A DNA stretch of 31,458 nucleotides. It comes from Flavobacteriaceae bacterium (GTDB taxonomy: Bacteria > Bacteroidota > Bacteroidia > Flavobacteriales > Flavobacteriaceae). Position numbers and translations under genes: made by a program. Where the stretch lies: assembly GCA_016649785.1 (NCBI GenBank), contig JAENXB010000004.1, positions 1 to 31,458 on the forward strand, written 5' to 3'. Positions 16,289 through 23,927 of the stretch are shown here, in pieces (positions within the stretch are counted from its first letter, which is position 1; the number at the start of each line of letters is the position of its first letter). The notes under the pieces are model-generated. The model ran no database searches, was not told the origin of the DNA, and was given only the letters and a program-made list of their open reading frames with translations.

Positions 16289-17677
16289 TTGCAATTATCT
16301 GCCTATACCAAAGAATTCAATACCAATTTAAACATCGCTTTCCCTGTTATGATGGGTCAGTTAGGCCATGTTATGGTGGGTTTTGTGGATAATGTAATGA
16401 TAGGAAGATTGGGCGCTGCTCCGCTGGCCGCAGTTTCCCTGGGAAATAGTCTGGTGTTTATCGCCTTGTCCCTGGGTATCGGATTTTCCTTCGCGATAAC
16501 CCCGTTAATCGCTGAAGCAAATGGGGCCTCCAATATTGAAAAAGGAAGAAGTTATTTTCATCACGGCATTATTTTATGCGCCGTGAACGGGATTTTATTG
16601 TTTTTGCTGCTCCTGCTGGCAAAACCAATTTTGTATTACCTGGATCAGCCGCCGGAGGTGGTAGCACTGGCCATCCCGTATCTCGAGATCGTGGCGTTTT
16701 CTATGATCCCGCTTATGATCTTCCAGGCCTACAAACAGTTTGCCGATGGGCTTTCCCAAACCAAATATGCCATGTACGCCACTTTAATTGCGAATGTGGT
16801 AAATGTGGTATTTAATTATTTACTAATTTATGGGATCTGGATCTTTCCAAGATTGGAACTTAAAGGAGCCGCAATTGGAACTTTGATTTCCCGGTTCTTT
16901 ATGCTTTGGTTTATTTGGGAGATCCTTCGCAGAAAAATGAAATTCAGGGGTTATTTTATCTGGACCAAAAAGGAGCTGTTCAAAACGCATATTTTTAAAC
17001 GCCTTTTGGCCCTGGGATTTCCTTCCGCTTTACAAATGTTTTTTGAAGTGGCTATCTTTGCCGGTACGGTTTTCCTGGCGGGGACATTGGGAACCATTCC
17101 GCAGGCCGCAAATCAAATAGCACTTAACCTGGCTTCAATGACATTTATGATCGCCGTGGGGCTTGGGGTTACCGCAACCATTCGGGTTGGAAATCAAAAA
17201 GGATTAAAAAATTATTCAGATTTAAGACGAATTGCGTTTTCCACTTTTTTACTGGTGTTTTTAATTGAAGCAGTTTTTGCAATTGGGTTTATACTCCTAA
17301 AAAACTGGCTGCCTACCATTTATATAAACAATGTTGAGGTGATAGTGCTTGCAGCGCAATTGCTTATTATTGCCGCATTGTTTCAGTTAAGCGATGGTTT
17401 ACAGGTGGTGATCTTAGGTGCTTTACGCGGGTTACAGGACGTAAAATTCCCCACCCTTATTTGTTTTATCGCATACTGGATCATAGGTTTTCCTATTTCC
17501 ATTTACTTTGGAAAAGCCGAACATTTGGGTTCCATAGGAATCTGGTTAGGGCTTTTTGCCGGGTTAACAGCTTCGGCGGTAATGTTGTACTTTCGGTTTA
17601 ACTATTTGAGCAGGAAACTTGTTTTGAAGGAAAAATTTGACTTTAAGCAAAGATCCTTCAGTAATACCGAAATTTAG
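16289..17677 (+). CDS. MATE-family multidrug efflux transporter (NorM-like)
   Basis: A roughly 462-residue inner-membrane antiporter with about twelve hydrophobic helices in two halves, exporting cationic drugs with sodium or proton influx. Family marks are AFPVMMGQLGHVMVGFVDNVMIGRLG at the N-terminus, QAYKQFADGLSQT in the first half and LGALRGLQDVKFPT in the second. No ATG is suitable. The TTG at 16289 (MQLSAYTKEF) is preferred to the TTG at 16268 because the latter overlaps the perfect -7 box and would be transcribed poorly. Downstream the small acidic gene follows after 73 nt. Confidence 0.93.
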   Translation: MQLSAYTKEFNTNLNIAFPVMMGQLGHVMVGFVDNVMIGRLGAAPLAAVSLGNSLVFIALSLGIGFSFAITPLIAEANGASNIEKGRSYFHHGIILCAVNGILLFLLLLLAKPILYYLDQPPEVVALAIPYLEIVAFSMIPLMIFQAYKQFADGLSQTKYAMYATLIANVVNVVFNYLLIYGIWIFPRLELKGAAIGTLISRFFMLWFIWEILRRKMKFRGYFIWTKKELFKTHIFKRLLALGFPSALQMFFEVAIFAGTVFLAGTLGTIPQAANQIALNLASMTFMIAVGLGVTATIRVGNQKGLKNYSDLRRIAFSTFLLVFLIEAVFAIGFILLKNWLPTIYINNVEVIVLAAQLLIIAALFQLSDGLQVVILGALRGLQDVKFPTLICFIAYWIIGFPISIYFGKAEHLGSIGIWLGLFAGLTASAVMLYFRFNYLSRKLVLKEKFDFKQRSFSNTEI

Positions 17678-17750
17678 AGCTTGTCAACAATTTTATGGCA
17701 TTAAAATTATAATCGCATTTTTTTAAATAATAATAACAAAATTTGATACT

Positions 17751-17978
17751 ATGGACTTTCCGAAATTCCTTTTAGGCGATAACACCGATTATCCCGATGC
17801 TATTTTTGTAATTCATACCGAATATCCCCGATTTATAATCAACCTTGAAAATGACGATGTAGAGTGGTTGGAGGATTTTGATCAAAACGACGAAAAAGAA
17901 TTGGCCACTCAGGCTGAAGATCTGATTATTCAGGCAAGTGAATTTTACGATCGGGAAGTTTCCCGATACGATGAATAA
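17751..17978 (+). CDS. Small acidic conserved hypothetical protein
   Basis: A 75-residue, very acidic soluble protein without signal peptide or membrane segment. Aromatic and Pro-rich N-terminal half (DFPKFLLGDNTDYPDAIFVIHTEYPRFIINLEND) and a predicted C-terminal amphipathic helix (NDEKELATQAEDLIIQASEFYD). Small proteins of this look are common in Flavobacteriaceae genomes, but no domain or function is known to me. It lies 8 nt before the PAP2 phosphatase gene, so the two are probably cotranscribed. Confidence 0.75.
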   Translation: MDFPKFLLGDNTDYPDAIFVIHTEYPRFIINLENDDVEWLEDFDQNDEKELATQAEDLIIQASEFYDREVSRYDE

Positions 17979-17986
17979 TTTATAAT

Positions 17987-18556
17987 ATGGAACAAATTAT
18001 TGAGTGGGACAAGGAATTATATCTGTTTCTAAACAATTTGGGAAGTCCATCCTGGGATCCGTTTTGGATGTTGATCACCTATAAATGGACCTGGATCCCA
18101 TTTTACGCATTCCTGTTATATTTGATATTTAGAAAATTCGGGGCTAAAGGAACATTGATCACCGCGGTTGTAATCGCGCTGTTAATAACGGCTTCAGACC
18201 AATTGGCGAATGTTTTCAAACATGCGTTTGAGCGCCCCAGGCCTTGCAGACAGGAAGGGGTCATGGAGTACGCCCGTTTTATCGCAGAAAGATGCGGCAG
18301 ATTTGGGTATTTTTCTGCCCATGCCGCAAGTTCTACCGGATTGGCGGTATTTGTTGGGTTGCTCCTGAAAAGGGATTATCCCAAAATGCCTTATCTGATG
18401 CTTATTTGGGCGGCAGTAGTATCCTATAGCCGCATTTATGTTGGCGTACACTATCCTTTAGACGTTATAACCGGAATGTTCATAGGAGCACTTCTTGGCT
18501 ATCTTTTCTACAGGTTACATTCGTTTCTGGCCGAAAAATTCAATAGATATTTTTAG
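17987..18556 (+). CDS. PAP2-family membrane phosphatase
   Basis: A 189-residue integral membrane lipid phosphatase with about five helices. The three catalytic motifs are visible: K78-x6-R85-P86, a PSGH variant F109-S-A-H112 (nucleophile-assisting His kept; Pro and Gly replaced), and S148-R149-x5-H155-x3-D159. Family members dephosphorylate undecaprenyl pyrophosphate, lipid A or phosphatidylglycerophosphate at the periplasmic face. Its 3' end overlaps the convergent GT39 gene by 17 nt. The neighbouring minus-strand glycolipid operon makes a lipid-carrier or lipid A substrate plausible (inference). Confidence 0.9.
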   Translation: MEQIIEWDKELYLFLNNLGSPSWDPFWMLITYKWTWIPFYAFLLYLIFRKFGAKGTLITAVVIALLITASDQLANVFKHAFERPRPCRQEGVMEYARFIAERCGRFGYFSAHAASSTGLAVFVGLLLKRDYPKMPYLMLIWAAVVSYSRIYVGVHYPLDVITGMFIGALLGYLFYRLHSFLAEKFNRYF

Positions 18557-20180
18557 TGGCAATATAAAAACTTCGGATCAACCTGGAATTTTTGCTTTTG
18601 GATATGCCAGGGTTCAGATTGTATTCGTCCACATATTTCAAAGTGTAGTTTTTGAAAGCATCTTTCCAATCGGGACTGGCTTCTTCAGATACAAGAATAC
18701 CAAATTCAGTTTCCAGCTGTGGGTCAATCTCTTTTTCAGTATTAATCATTGGGATAGGCTCACCAAAGGCCCAAATTAATTCCGGAAGCATTCCGCTCGC
18801 CTCGTAAATTTGAATATTTTCAGCTGCTTTATAAGCTTGAAGGTCGGCGACATTGGGAGAATTATGCGCGGGATTGATCAGTTTCAAAAAGGGAAACCCC
18901 AGGATTATTATCAGCATCATCATTGTTGCCTGAAGCGCGAACAACAATTTTATGTGGGATCTAAGCAAGGCATAGATAAATCCGAAACCCAATAAAATAA
19001 AAAATATGCTGAATAAAATAAACAGAGTTCTCATTTCCCATAACGCTTCTCCCAACACGTAATAAAAAACAAAAGGTGCAGCAATAGCGATTGATGTTAA
19101 CAGGATAAAATTCAGGTAAATGGGTAATTTCTCTAACTTGGTTAACTTCAGTTTAAAGTTTTTAATAACGTATTCCACATAGAAAGCGGTTGTCACAGCC
19201 AACGGAATTATGGCCGGAAGTAAATACCGACTTTTCTTTTCGGGAATTATCGATAATAAAACCACCGTGATCAGGGTCCAGAGCAAGTAAAACTGGTAGG
19301 CTTTAAGGTTGGAAACCCTGGATTTTAAATAGGGGTAAAACAAGCCGATCATGGCAGGAATTGTCCAGATGCCGCTTTGGATAAAGAAATTCCAATAATA
19401 CCAAATAGGTCGTACATTGTAATTAAACCAGCGACCACTCTCCTGTTCTGCAATTTCATTAAAAGCCTGAGCATCAAAATGATGAATTAAAATCGTCCAC
19501 CAGGTTCCGATGATCAATCCTACCCCGATAAAAATTGCCAGTAGCTTCCATTTAGTGCCAGGTTCCTTAATTTTGTAAATAACCGAATAGCTGATTAAAA
19601 ATGGGATAAACAGGGCGTATAATGATACAGGGCCTTTACTTAACAGGGAGGCGCCAAACAATAAACCGGCAATTATGGCATAAGATCTTTGGTGTTTGGC
19701 GGAGGTAAACATTAGCACAAAAAAATAGCAGCAGCCCAACATAAAACTATGGGTAAAAATATCCCATTGACCTTCCCTTCCCAAAGTGATGATAAAAAAG
19801 GAAGTCATTAAAATTATGCTGGCACCAAAGGCCAGGGATTTATGTATGTTTAACTTTAATTGAATTTTATAAAAAAAAATGACCAGCATAAGTGCGCTCA
19901 ACGCGGCGGGCAATCTATAGGCGAAAAGGTTTTGAATTCCGAAGATCCACGCAGAAATTGCCGTTAACCAGGTTGGTAATGGCGGTTTCTCATAACGGGG
20001 AAGCTCGTTCATGGTAGTGAAGATCCAGTTGTTATGTGTGAGCATTTCCCGTGCGGTTATAAAATTTCGGGCCTCCATAATGTTGACAAACAAAGCGTCC
20101 AGATTTGCGAGGAAGATCAATGATCCTAAACCAATCAAGAGGGGGAAATAAGGTAAATTTTTAGAATTATAATTTGGCAT
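18540..20180 (-). CDS. GT39/ArnT-like polytopic membrane glycosyltransferase
   Basis: A 546-residue protein with around 11-13 hydrophobic helices. The N-terminal periplasmic loop has the PMT/ArnT-type signature NIMEARNFITAREML (about 33-47) and RYEKPPLPTWLTA (about 62-74), including the acidic catalytic position and the YEKPPL stretch. Such enzymes move a sugar from a polyprenyl-phosphate donor to an acceptor such as lipid A at the periplasmic face. The C-terminal about 120 residues form a soluble domain. Its start overlaps the LABN gene by 14 nt, making it the last gene of a GT2-LABN-GT39 operon, and it overlaps the convergent PAP2 gene by 17 nt. Confidence 0.9.
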   Translation of the reverse strand: MPNYNSKNLPYFPLLIGLGSLIFLANLDALFVNIMEARNFITAREMLTHNNWIFTTMNELPRYEKPPLPTWLTAISAWIFGIQNLFAYRLPAALSALMLVIFFYKIQLKLNIHKSLAFGASIILMTSFFIITLGREGQWDIFTHSFMLGCCYFFVLMFTSAKHQRSYAIIAGLLFGASLLSKGPVSLYALFIPFLISYSVIYKIKEPGTKWKLLAIFIGVGLIIGTWWTILIHHFDAQAFNEIAEQESGRWFNYNVRPIWYYWNFFIQSGIWTIPAMIGLFYPYLKSRVSNLKAYQFYLLWTLITVVLLSIIPEKKSRYLLPAIIPLAVTTAFYVEYVIKNFKLKLTKLEKLPIYLNFILLTSIAIAAPFVFYYVLGEALWEMRTLFILFSIFFILLGFGFIYALLRSHIKLLFALQATMMMLIIILGFPFLKLINPAHNSPNVADLQAYKAAENIQIYEASGMLPELIWAFGEPIPMINTEKEIDPQLETEFGILVSEEASPDWKDAFKNYTLKYVDEYNLNPGISKSKNSRLIRSFYIATKNIY

Positions 20181-20793
20181 ATTTTCGGCTTATAATTATG
20201 TTTCTTGTGTAGATCAAAATTCCCATAATATGACCGACAAATAAGACTGGATCTTTTCTAATAATAGCATAAACTAAAATCATCGTCGAACCTATAAGAC
20301 TGAGAAACCAAAATCCCAGGGGCAGAACAGATTCCTTCATTCTTTCGGAATATATCCATTGATATAGAAACCGAAGGTTGAAAATAATTTGTGCAGTAGA
20401 TCCCAATATCAATAACCACAAAGGAATAGCCTCATTAAAAAGCAATTTTTGTATGTCGTAGGTATTGTTGTTATATGAATAAATAATTATCAGCACCGGG
20501 AAAAAGTACAAAAAGATTCTCAAAAACTTAGGAAGTTTGTTCCATTCGCCTTGTAATTGCAGATTTCGGATATAGATGAAGTAAGTAATTGCCTGGCCGA
20601 GCATGATAGAAAAATCATCTCTTAAATAGCCATAAACAAAGAGCAAAAAAGAGGCGATTAAACTCAGCTTCCAAAACACCGAAGGGGTTAATACTTTCTT
20701 GTTTTTTTCAGAAAGAAACCACTGTATGAAAAGCCTTCCGGAAAACAATATTTGTGCGGCAAATCCTATGCTGTAAATTTGCCAGCTACTCAT
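20167..20793 (-). CDS. Tandem LABN-domain membrane protein
   Basis: A 208-residue membrane protein made of two repeated halves, each with three hydrophobic helices and the lipid-A-disaccharide-synthase N-terminal-like (LABN) pattern: FAAQILFSGRLFIQWFLSEK...PSVFWKLSLIAS (about 11-51) and STAQIIFNLRFLYQWIYSER...PLGFWFLSLIGS (about 127-166). Each half ends with a helix resembling GQAITYFIYIRNL / GHIMGILIYTRNI. Many genomes have a single copy (about 90 residues). LABN genes commonly lie beside GT2 and GT39 enzymes, and a flippase-like role for polyprenyl-phosphate sugars has been suggested by that context. It overlaps the GT2 gene by 8 nt and the GT39 gene by 14 nt. Confidence 0.9.
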   Translation of the reverse strand: MSSWQIYSIGFAAQILFSGRLFIQWFLSEKNKKVLTPSVFWKLSLIASFLLFVYGYLRDDFSIMLGQAITYFIYIRNLQLQGEWNKLPKFLRIFLYFFPVLIIIYSYNNNTYDIQKLLFNEAIPLWLLILGSTAQIIFNLRFLYQWIYSERMKESVLPLGFWFLSLIGSTMILVYAIIRKDPVLFVGHIMGILIYTRNIIISRKYAKL

Positions 20794-21502
20794 CTTTTTG
20801 GATTACTTTATAGTTGATGTAGCTTCTTCTCATCCAGAGATAAGCAAAGCAGTCTACCAGGGGACCTGCGAGTCTGTTGAGAATAAAAAATTTGGGAGTG
20901 CCGGCAATCCTGGGATAATGTCGAACAGGAATTTGTTTTATTTTTCCTTTTTGCAACAGGATCATAGCGGGTAAAAACCGGTGAAGGCCTTTAAACATTG
21001 GGATCCGTTTGGCGTAATCGGCTTTTATAACCTTTAAAGGGCATCCGGTATCGTCCATTCCATCCTGAGTAAAGCTTCTCCTTATTAGGTTGGCAATGGT
21101 GGAAGATATATTCTTCTTAAAAGAATCTTTCCTGTTGGTCCTCACCCCGGTTACCAGGTCAAATTCTTCAATATGTTCCAGCAAAAGGTTGAAATCTTCA
21201 GGATCGGTTTGCAGGTCGGAATCTATGTAACCTATCAGCGGAGTTTTCGAATAATCAAAACCTGCTTTTATGGCGGCACTTAAACCTTGATTTTGTTCAA
21301 AAGAGATGTAATTAAATGCTGTGTTTCGTTTACAGATATCTTCGATCAGGACTAAACTTTTATCAGAAGAACCATCATCTACAAAAAGAACACGGGTCCT
21401 TTTATGGGCGATGTTTAAATATTTTTTCAATTCCTGCTCTACCCTTATCAGGTTTTCTTCTTCATTGTAAAGCGGGACAATAATCGTAAATTCGTAATCC
21501 AT
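20786..21502 (-). CDS. GT2-family glycosyltransferase (DPM1/ArnC-like)
   Basis: A 238-residue GT-A enzyme. N-terminal FTIIVPLYNEEENL (5-18), nucleotide-binding LFVDDGSSDKS (about 39-49), GLSAAIKAGFDYS, and the DxD motif D-S-D-L-Q-T-D-P (about 94-101). The C-terminus has no transmembrane anchor, unlike ArnC, so it resembles the soluble DPM1-type. It likely transfers a sugar from a nucleotide donor to polyprenyl phosphate on the cytoplasmic side, supplying the GT39 enzyme two genes downstream (inference from family and operon). It is the first gene of the operon, with a -7 box at 21524-21531. Confidence 0.9.
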   Translation of the reverse strand: MDYEFTIIVPLYNEEENLIRVEQELKKYLNIAHKRTRVLFVDDGSSDKSLVLIEDICKRNTAFNYISFEQNQGLSAAIKAGFDYSKTPLIGYIDSDLQTDPEDFNLLLEHIEEFDLVTGVRTNRKDSFKKNISSTIANLIRRSFTQDGMDDTGCPLKVIKADYAKRIPMFKGLHRFLPAMILLQKGKIKQIPVRHYPRIAGTPKFFILNRLAGPLVDCFAYLWMRRSYINYKVIQKDE

Positions 21503-21523
21503 AGAGCATTTAGATATTCATTA

Positions 21524-21531
21524 CAAATGTA
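21524..21531 (-). promoter_or_regulatory. -7 box for the GT2-LABN-GT39 operon
   Basis: On the minus strand TACATTTG fits TAnnTTTG exactly, 21 nt before the ATG at 21502. No clear -33 TTTG at the usual spacing. Confidence 0.5.
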
Positions 21532-21667
21532 TCAATAAATATAAATTTTAGGGCATAAATCATTATAAGCTGAAAAAACATTGATATTTACAGAATGATC
21601 GTAATTTGCGCCAGGGAACAAGGGTGGATCCCAATTGGAACCGCGATCCATATCGATAAAAATGTAG

Positions 21668-21687
21668 CTGCCGATTGTAATCGGCAG
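21668..21687. other. Perfect near-palindromic hairpin in a divergent intergenic region
   Basis: The gap 21503-21803 (301 bp) has no convincing gene. CTGCCGATT (21668-21676) and AATCGGCAG (21679-21687) form a 9-bp stem with a 2-nt loop. There is no T-run on the plus strand and only a short T5 further along on the minus strand, and no gene upstream on that strand needs ending, so an operator or relic is as likely as a terminator. Confidence 0.6.
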
Positions 21688-21714
21688 TCCTGATCAAAAA
21701 AATAGAATAAACAG

Positions 21715-21790
21715 ATGAAATGAGCATAACTGAAACTCGATGCAAACACCGATGAAGATATGCGAATTACAGATGACCAATAAAAAACAA
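21715..21790 (+). repeat. 76-bp dispersed leader repeat, copy 2
   Basis: Second copy of the repeat at 1845-1920 (about 89% identical by eye). It ends 14 nt before the epimerase ATG, against 13 nt before the lipoprotein ATG for copy 1, and has the same orientation. AACAGATGAAA precedes it directly, as in the sequence that follows copy 1. Confidence 0.85.
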
Positions 21791-21803
21791 TAAGGATCTA
21801 CAT

Positions 21804-22745
21804 ATGAAAGTATTGGTTACCGGAGCAGCCGGATTTATAGGATCACATATGGCTGAACGGCTTCAAAAGGAAGGTCACCAGGTAATTGGGATCGATAATT
21901 TTTCCGATTATTACGATGTTTCCTTAAAAAAGCGCAACGCTGAGATCCTGTCGGGAAAAGGAATAAAGATCCATGAAATGGACTTGCGGGAAATGTCCGG
22001 GTACGAAAATTTACCCTTAGATTTTGATCTGCTCATTCATTTTGCCGCCCAGCCGGGCATTTCTTCTTCCAGCACTTTTGAGGAATACCTCACAAATAAT
22101 ATTATCGCCACGCAAAATCTGCTGATTTTTGCGCATCGAAATAAAAACCTCAAACATTTTTTTAATATCGGAACCTCTTCCATATATGGATTGGAAGCCA
22201 CTTTTCCTGAAACCGAAGTTCCCAAGCCGGCATCCTGGTATGGAGTGACAAAATTGGCGTCAGAACAACTGGTCCTGGCAGAGAGCAGGGCAAACCGACT
22301 TAAAGCAAGTTCGCTAAGGTTGTATTCGGTTTATGGCCCGCGTGAACGCCCTGAAAAATTATATACGAAATTGATCGCCTGCGCTTTTAAAAACGAAGTT
22401 TTTACTCTTTTTGAAGGAAGCGAAAAACATCTTCGCAGCTTTACTTTTGTAGGAGATATCGTCGATGGGATCTTTAAGGCAGTTCAGAAGCACGAGGAAT
22501 TAAACGGAGAGATCATCAATTTGGGAACTGAGGAAGAACACACCACGCAACAGGGAATAGCGTATGTAGAAGAACTGCTGGGACTAAAAATTGGTATGGA
22601 GATTATTCCGGAAAGGCCCGGCGATCAACTGCGTACCCTTGCCAATATAGATAAGGCCAAAAAACTCCTGGGATACAACCCGTCCACTAGCTTAAAGGAA
22701 GGACTGAAATTACAAATAGATTGGTATAAAACTGAATTTTTATAG
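21804..22745 (+). CDS. NAD-dependent sugar-nucleotide epimerase/dehydratase (UDP-glucuronate 4-epimerase-like)
   Basis: Extended SDR of 313 residues. The NAD motif is G-A-A-G-F-I-G (7-13) with D31 for adenosine ribose. The catalytic set is S125/S126 in NIGTSSIYG and Y146-x3-K150 in WYGVTK. RLYSVYGPRERPE and FTFVGDIVDGI are typical of UDP-glucuronate/UDP-galactose 4-epimerases of polysaccharide synthesis, though the exact sugar cannot be fixed by eye. It is cytosolic. It is preceded by the dispersed leader repeat and overlaps the convergent meaB 3' end by 6 nt. Confidence 0.9.
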   Translation: MKVLVTGAAGFIGSHMAERLQKEGHQVIGIDNFSDYYDVSLKKRNAEILSGKGIKIHEMDLREMSGYENLPLDFDLLIHFAAQPGISSSSTFEEYLTNNIIATQNLLIFAHRNKNLKHFFNIGTSSIYGLEATFPETEVPKPASWYGVTKLASEQLVLAESRANRLKASSLRLYSVYGPRERPEKLYTKLIACAFKNEVFTLFEGSEKHLRSFTFVGDIVDGIFKAVQKHEELNGEIINLGTEEEHTTQQGIAYVEELLGLKIGMEIIPERPGDQLRTLANIDKAKKLLGYNPSTSLKEGLKLQIDWYKTEFL

Positions 22746-23825
22746 GGTTTTGGACAATTCCAAAAGGTAAGCAGCCGCTATAAACGGGGTAGTTTCGTTA
22801 TTTTCAATCGCGGTTAATTGTTCCTGCAATGCTTTTTTGATCTTCGGATCCTGATAAAACCTGTTCTTTAAATGCTCATCGACGGTTTGTAATAACCAGA
22901 ATTTATTTTGCTCGCGACGGTTCTTGTTAAAATAATCATTCTTTTTTACCGCACTTTGATATTCCCGGATCAACTCCCAGATTTCTGAGATCCCGGTTTG
23001 GTCCAGGGCACTGCACAACAATACTTCTGGCTGCCAGTCGCTTGGTTTTGGCGGATATAAGTGGAGTGCCCTCTTAAACTCCAACCTTGCCATTTTGGCG
23101 GACTTTATATTTTCGCCATCGGCTTTATTGATCACAATAGCATCGGCCATTTCAATAATTCCCCGTTTGATTCCCTGCAATTCATCCCCGGCACCAGCCA
23201 GTTTCAGCAACAGGAAAAAATCGGTCATGCTGTGTACGGTGGTCTCACTTTGCCCCACACCCACGGTTTCGATAAGAATAATGTCAAAACCTGCAGCTTC
23301 ACATAAAATAATACTTTCCCTTGTTTTCCTTGCAACCCCGCCCAGGGATTCTCCGGAAGGGGAGGGGCGAATAAAGGCATTTTCTTCGGTCACCAAATTC
23401 TCCATCCTGGTTTTATCGCCTAAAATACTTCCGCGTGATATCGTACTGGTAGGATCTACTGCCAGCACCGCCACTTTTTTTCCCTGCTTTACAAGATAAC
23501 TTCCAAAAGCTTCAATAAAAGTGCTTTTTCCTACTCCGGGAACTCCTGTGATCCCAATTCGTATAGATTTATGTGCGAAAGGCAAACAAGCTTCCACCAG
23601 TTTTTCGGCCCTTTTTTGGTGATCTACCTGATTACTTTCAACCAAAGTGATCCCGCGGCTCAGGGCAGTTTTATTTCCGGCAAGAAGTTGATCCTTAAGT
23701 TCCTCATCTGTTAACTGCTTTTTTCTGAAGGCTTTTATTTTTCCCGCTGAAGCAGCATTGATATGTGGCGAAGCAGGCGTGCTTTCCGATTGATTTAATG
23801 CCGATTTATGGGTGGTTTTGGACAA
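22740..23825 (-). CDS. meaB: Methylmalonyl-CoA mutase-associated GTPase MeaB
   Basis: A 361-residue G3E-type P-loop GTPase that protects and reloads adenosylcobalamin-dependent methylmalonyl-CoA mutase. Walker A is G94-V-P-G-V-G-K-S101; switch regions and Walker B follow in VDPTSTISRGSILGDKTRM, RPSPSGESLGGVARKTRE and IILIETVGVGQSE; the guanine motif is N-K-A-D (VINKADGEN). An N-terminal tail of about 35 residues is low-complexity. The start is TTG at 23825 because no ATG occurs before the GTPase core; a TAAATTTG box lies 21 nt upstream. The mutase genes are not in the window, but the PduO adenosyltransferase at 30840-31415 serves the same cofactor. Confidence 0.94.
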   Translation of the reverse strand: MSKTTHKSALNQSESTPASPHINAASAGKIKAFRKKQLTDEELKDQLLAGNKTALSRGITLVESNQVDHQKRAEKLVEACLPFAHKSIRIGITGVPGVGKSTFIEAFGSYLVKQGKKVAVLAVDPTSTISRGSILGDKTRMENLVTEENAFIRPSPSGESLGGVARKTRESIILCEAAGFDIILIETVGVGQSETTVHSMTDFFLLLKLAGAGDELQGIKRGIIEMADAIVINKADGENIKSAKMARLEFKRALHLYPPKPSDWQPEVLLCSALDQTGISEIWELIREYQSAVKKNDYFNKNRREQNKFWLLQTVDEHLKNRFYQDPKIKKALQEQLTAIENNETTPFIAAAYLLELSKTL

Positions 23826-23845
23826 TATTGAAAAATTATTTAAGA

Positions 23846-23853
23846 CAAATTTA
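23846..23853 (-). promoter_or_regulatory. -7 box for meaB
   Basis: On the minus strand TAAATTTG fits TAnnTTTG exactly and lies 21 nt before the TTG start. No matching -33 element was found. Confidence 0.45.
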
Positions 23854-23863
23854 TGAAATGATT

Positions 23864-23895
23864 TTTGATGTGAACTCCTTAAGTTGGTATCTTCA
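23864..23895 (+). promoter_or_regulatory. Predicted promoter of the Ohr-like gene
   Basis: TTTG (23864-23867), a 20-nt spacer and TATCTTCA (23888-23895, two mismatches to TAnnTTTG), 33 nt before the ATG. It is divergent from and close to the meaB box. Confidence 0.4.
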
Positions 23896-23927
23896 AATTT
23901 ATATAAAGTTAATCAAAAATTAATAAG

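Noticed and set aside
21563..21745. 60-codon minus-strand frame, and a 32-codon plus-strand frame at 21596, as small genes
   Set aside because: Both overlap the hairpin and, for the minus frame, the dispersed repeat; neither has a recognisable family. The plus frame might be a gene remnant but cannot be supported.
23061..23499. Plus-strand frames of 81 and 134 codons inside meaB
   Set aside because: Antisense shadows of a conserved GTPase gene.
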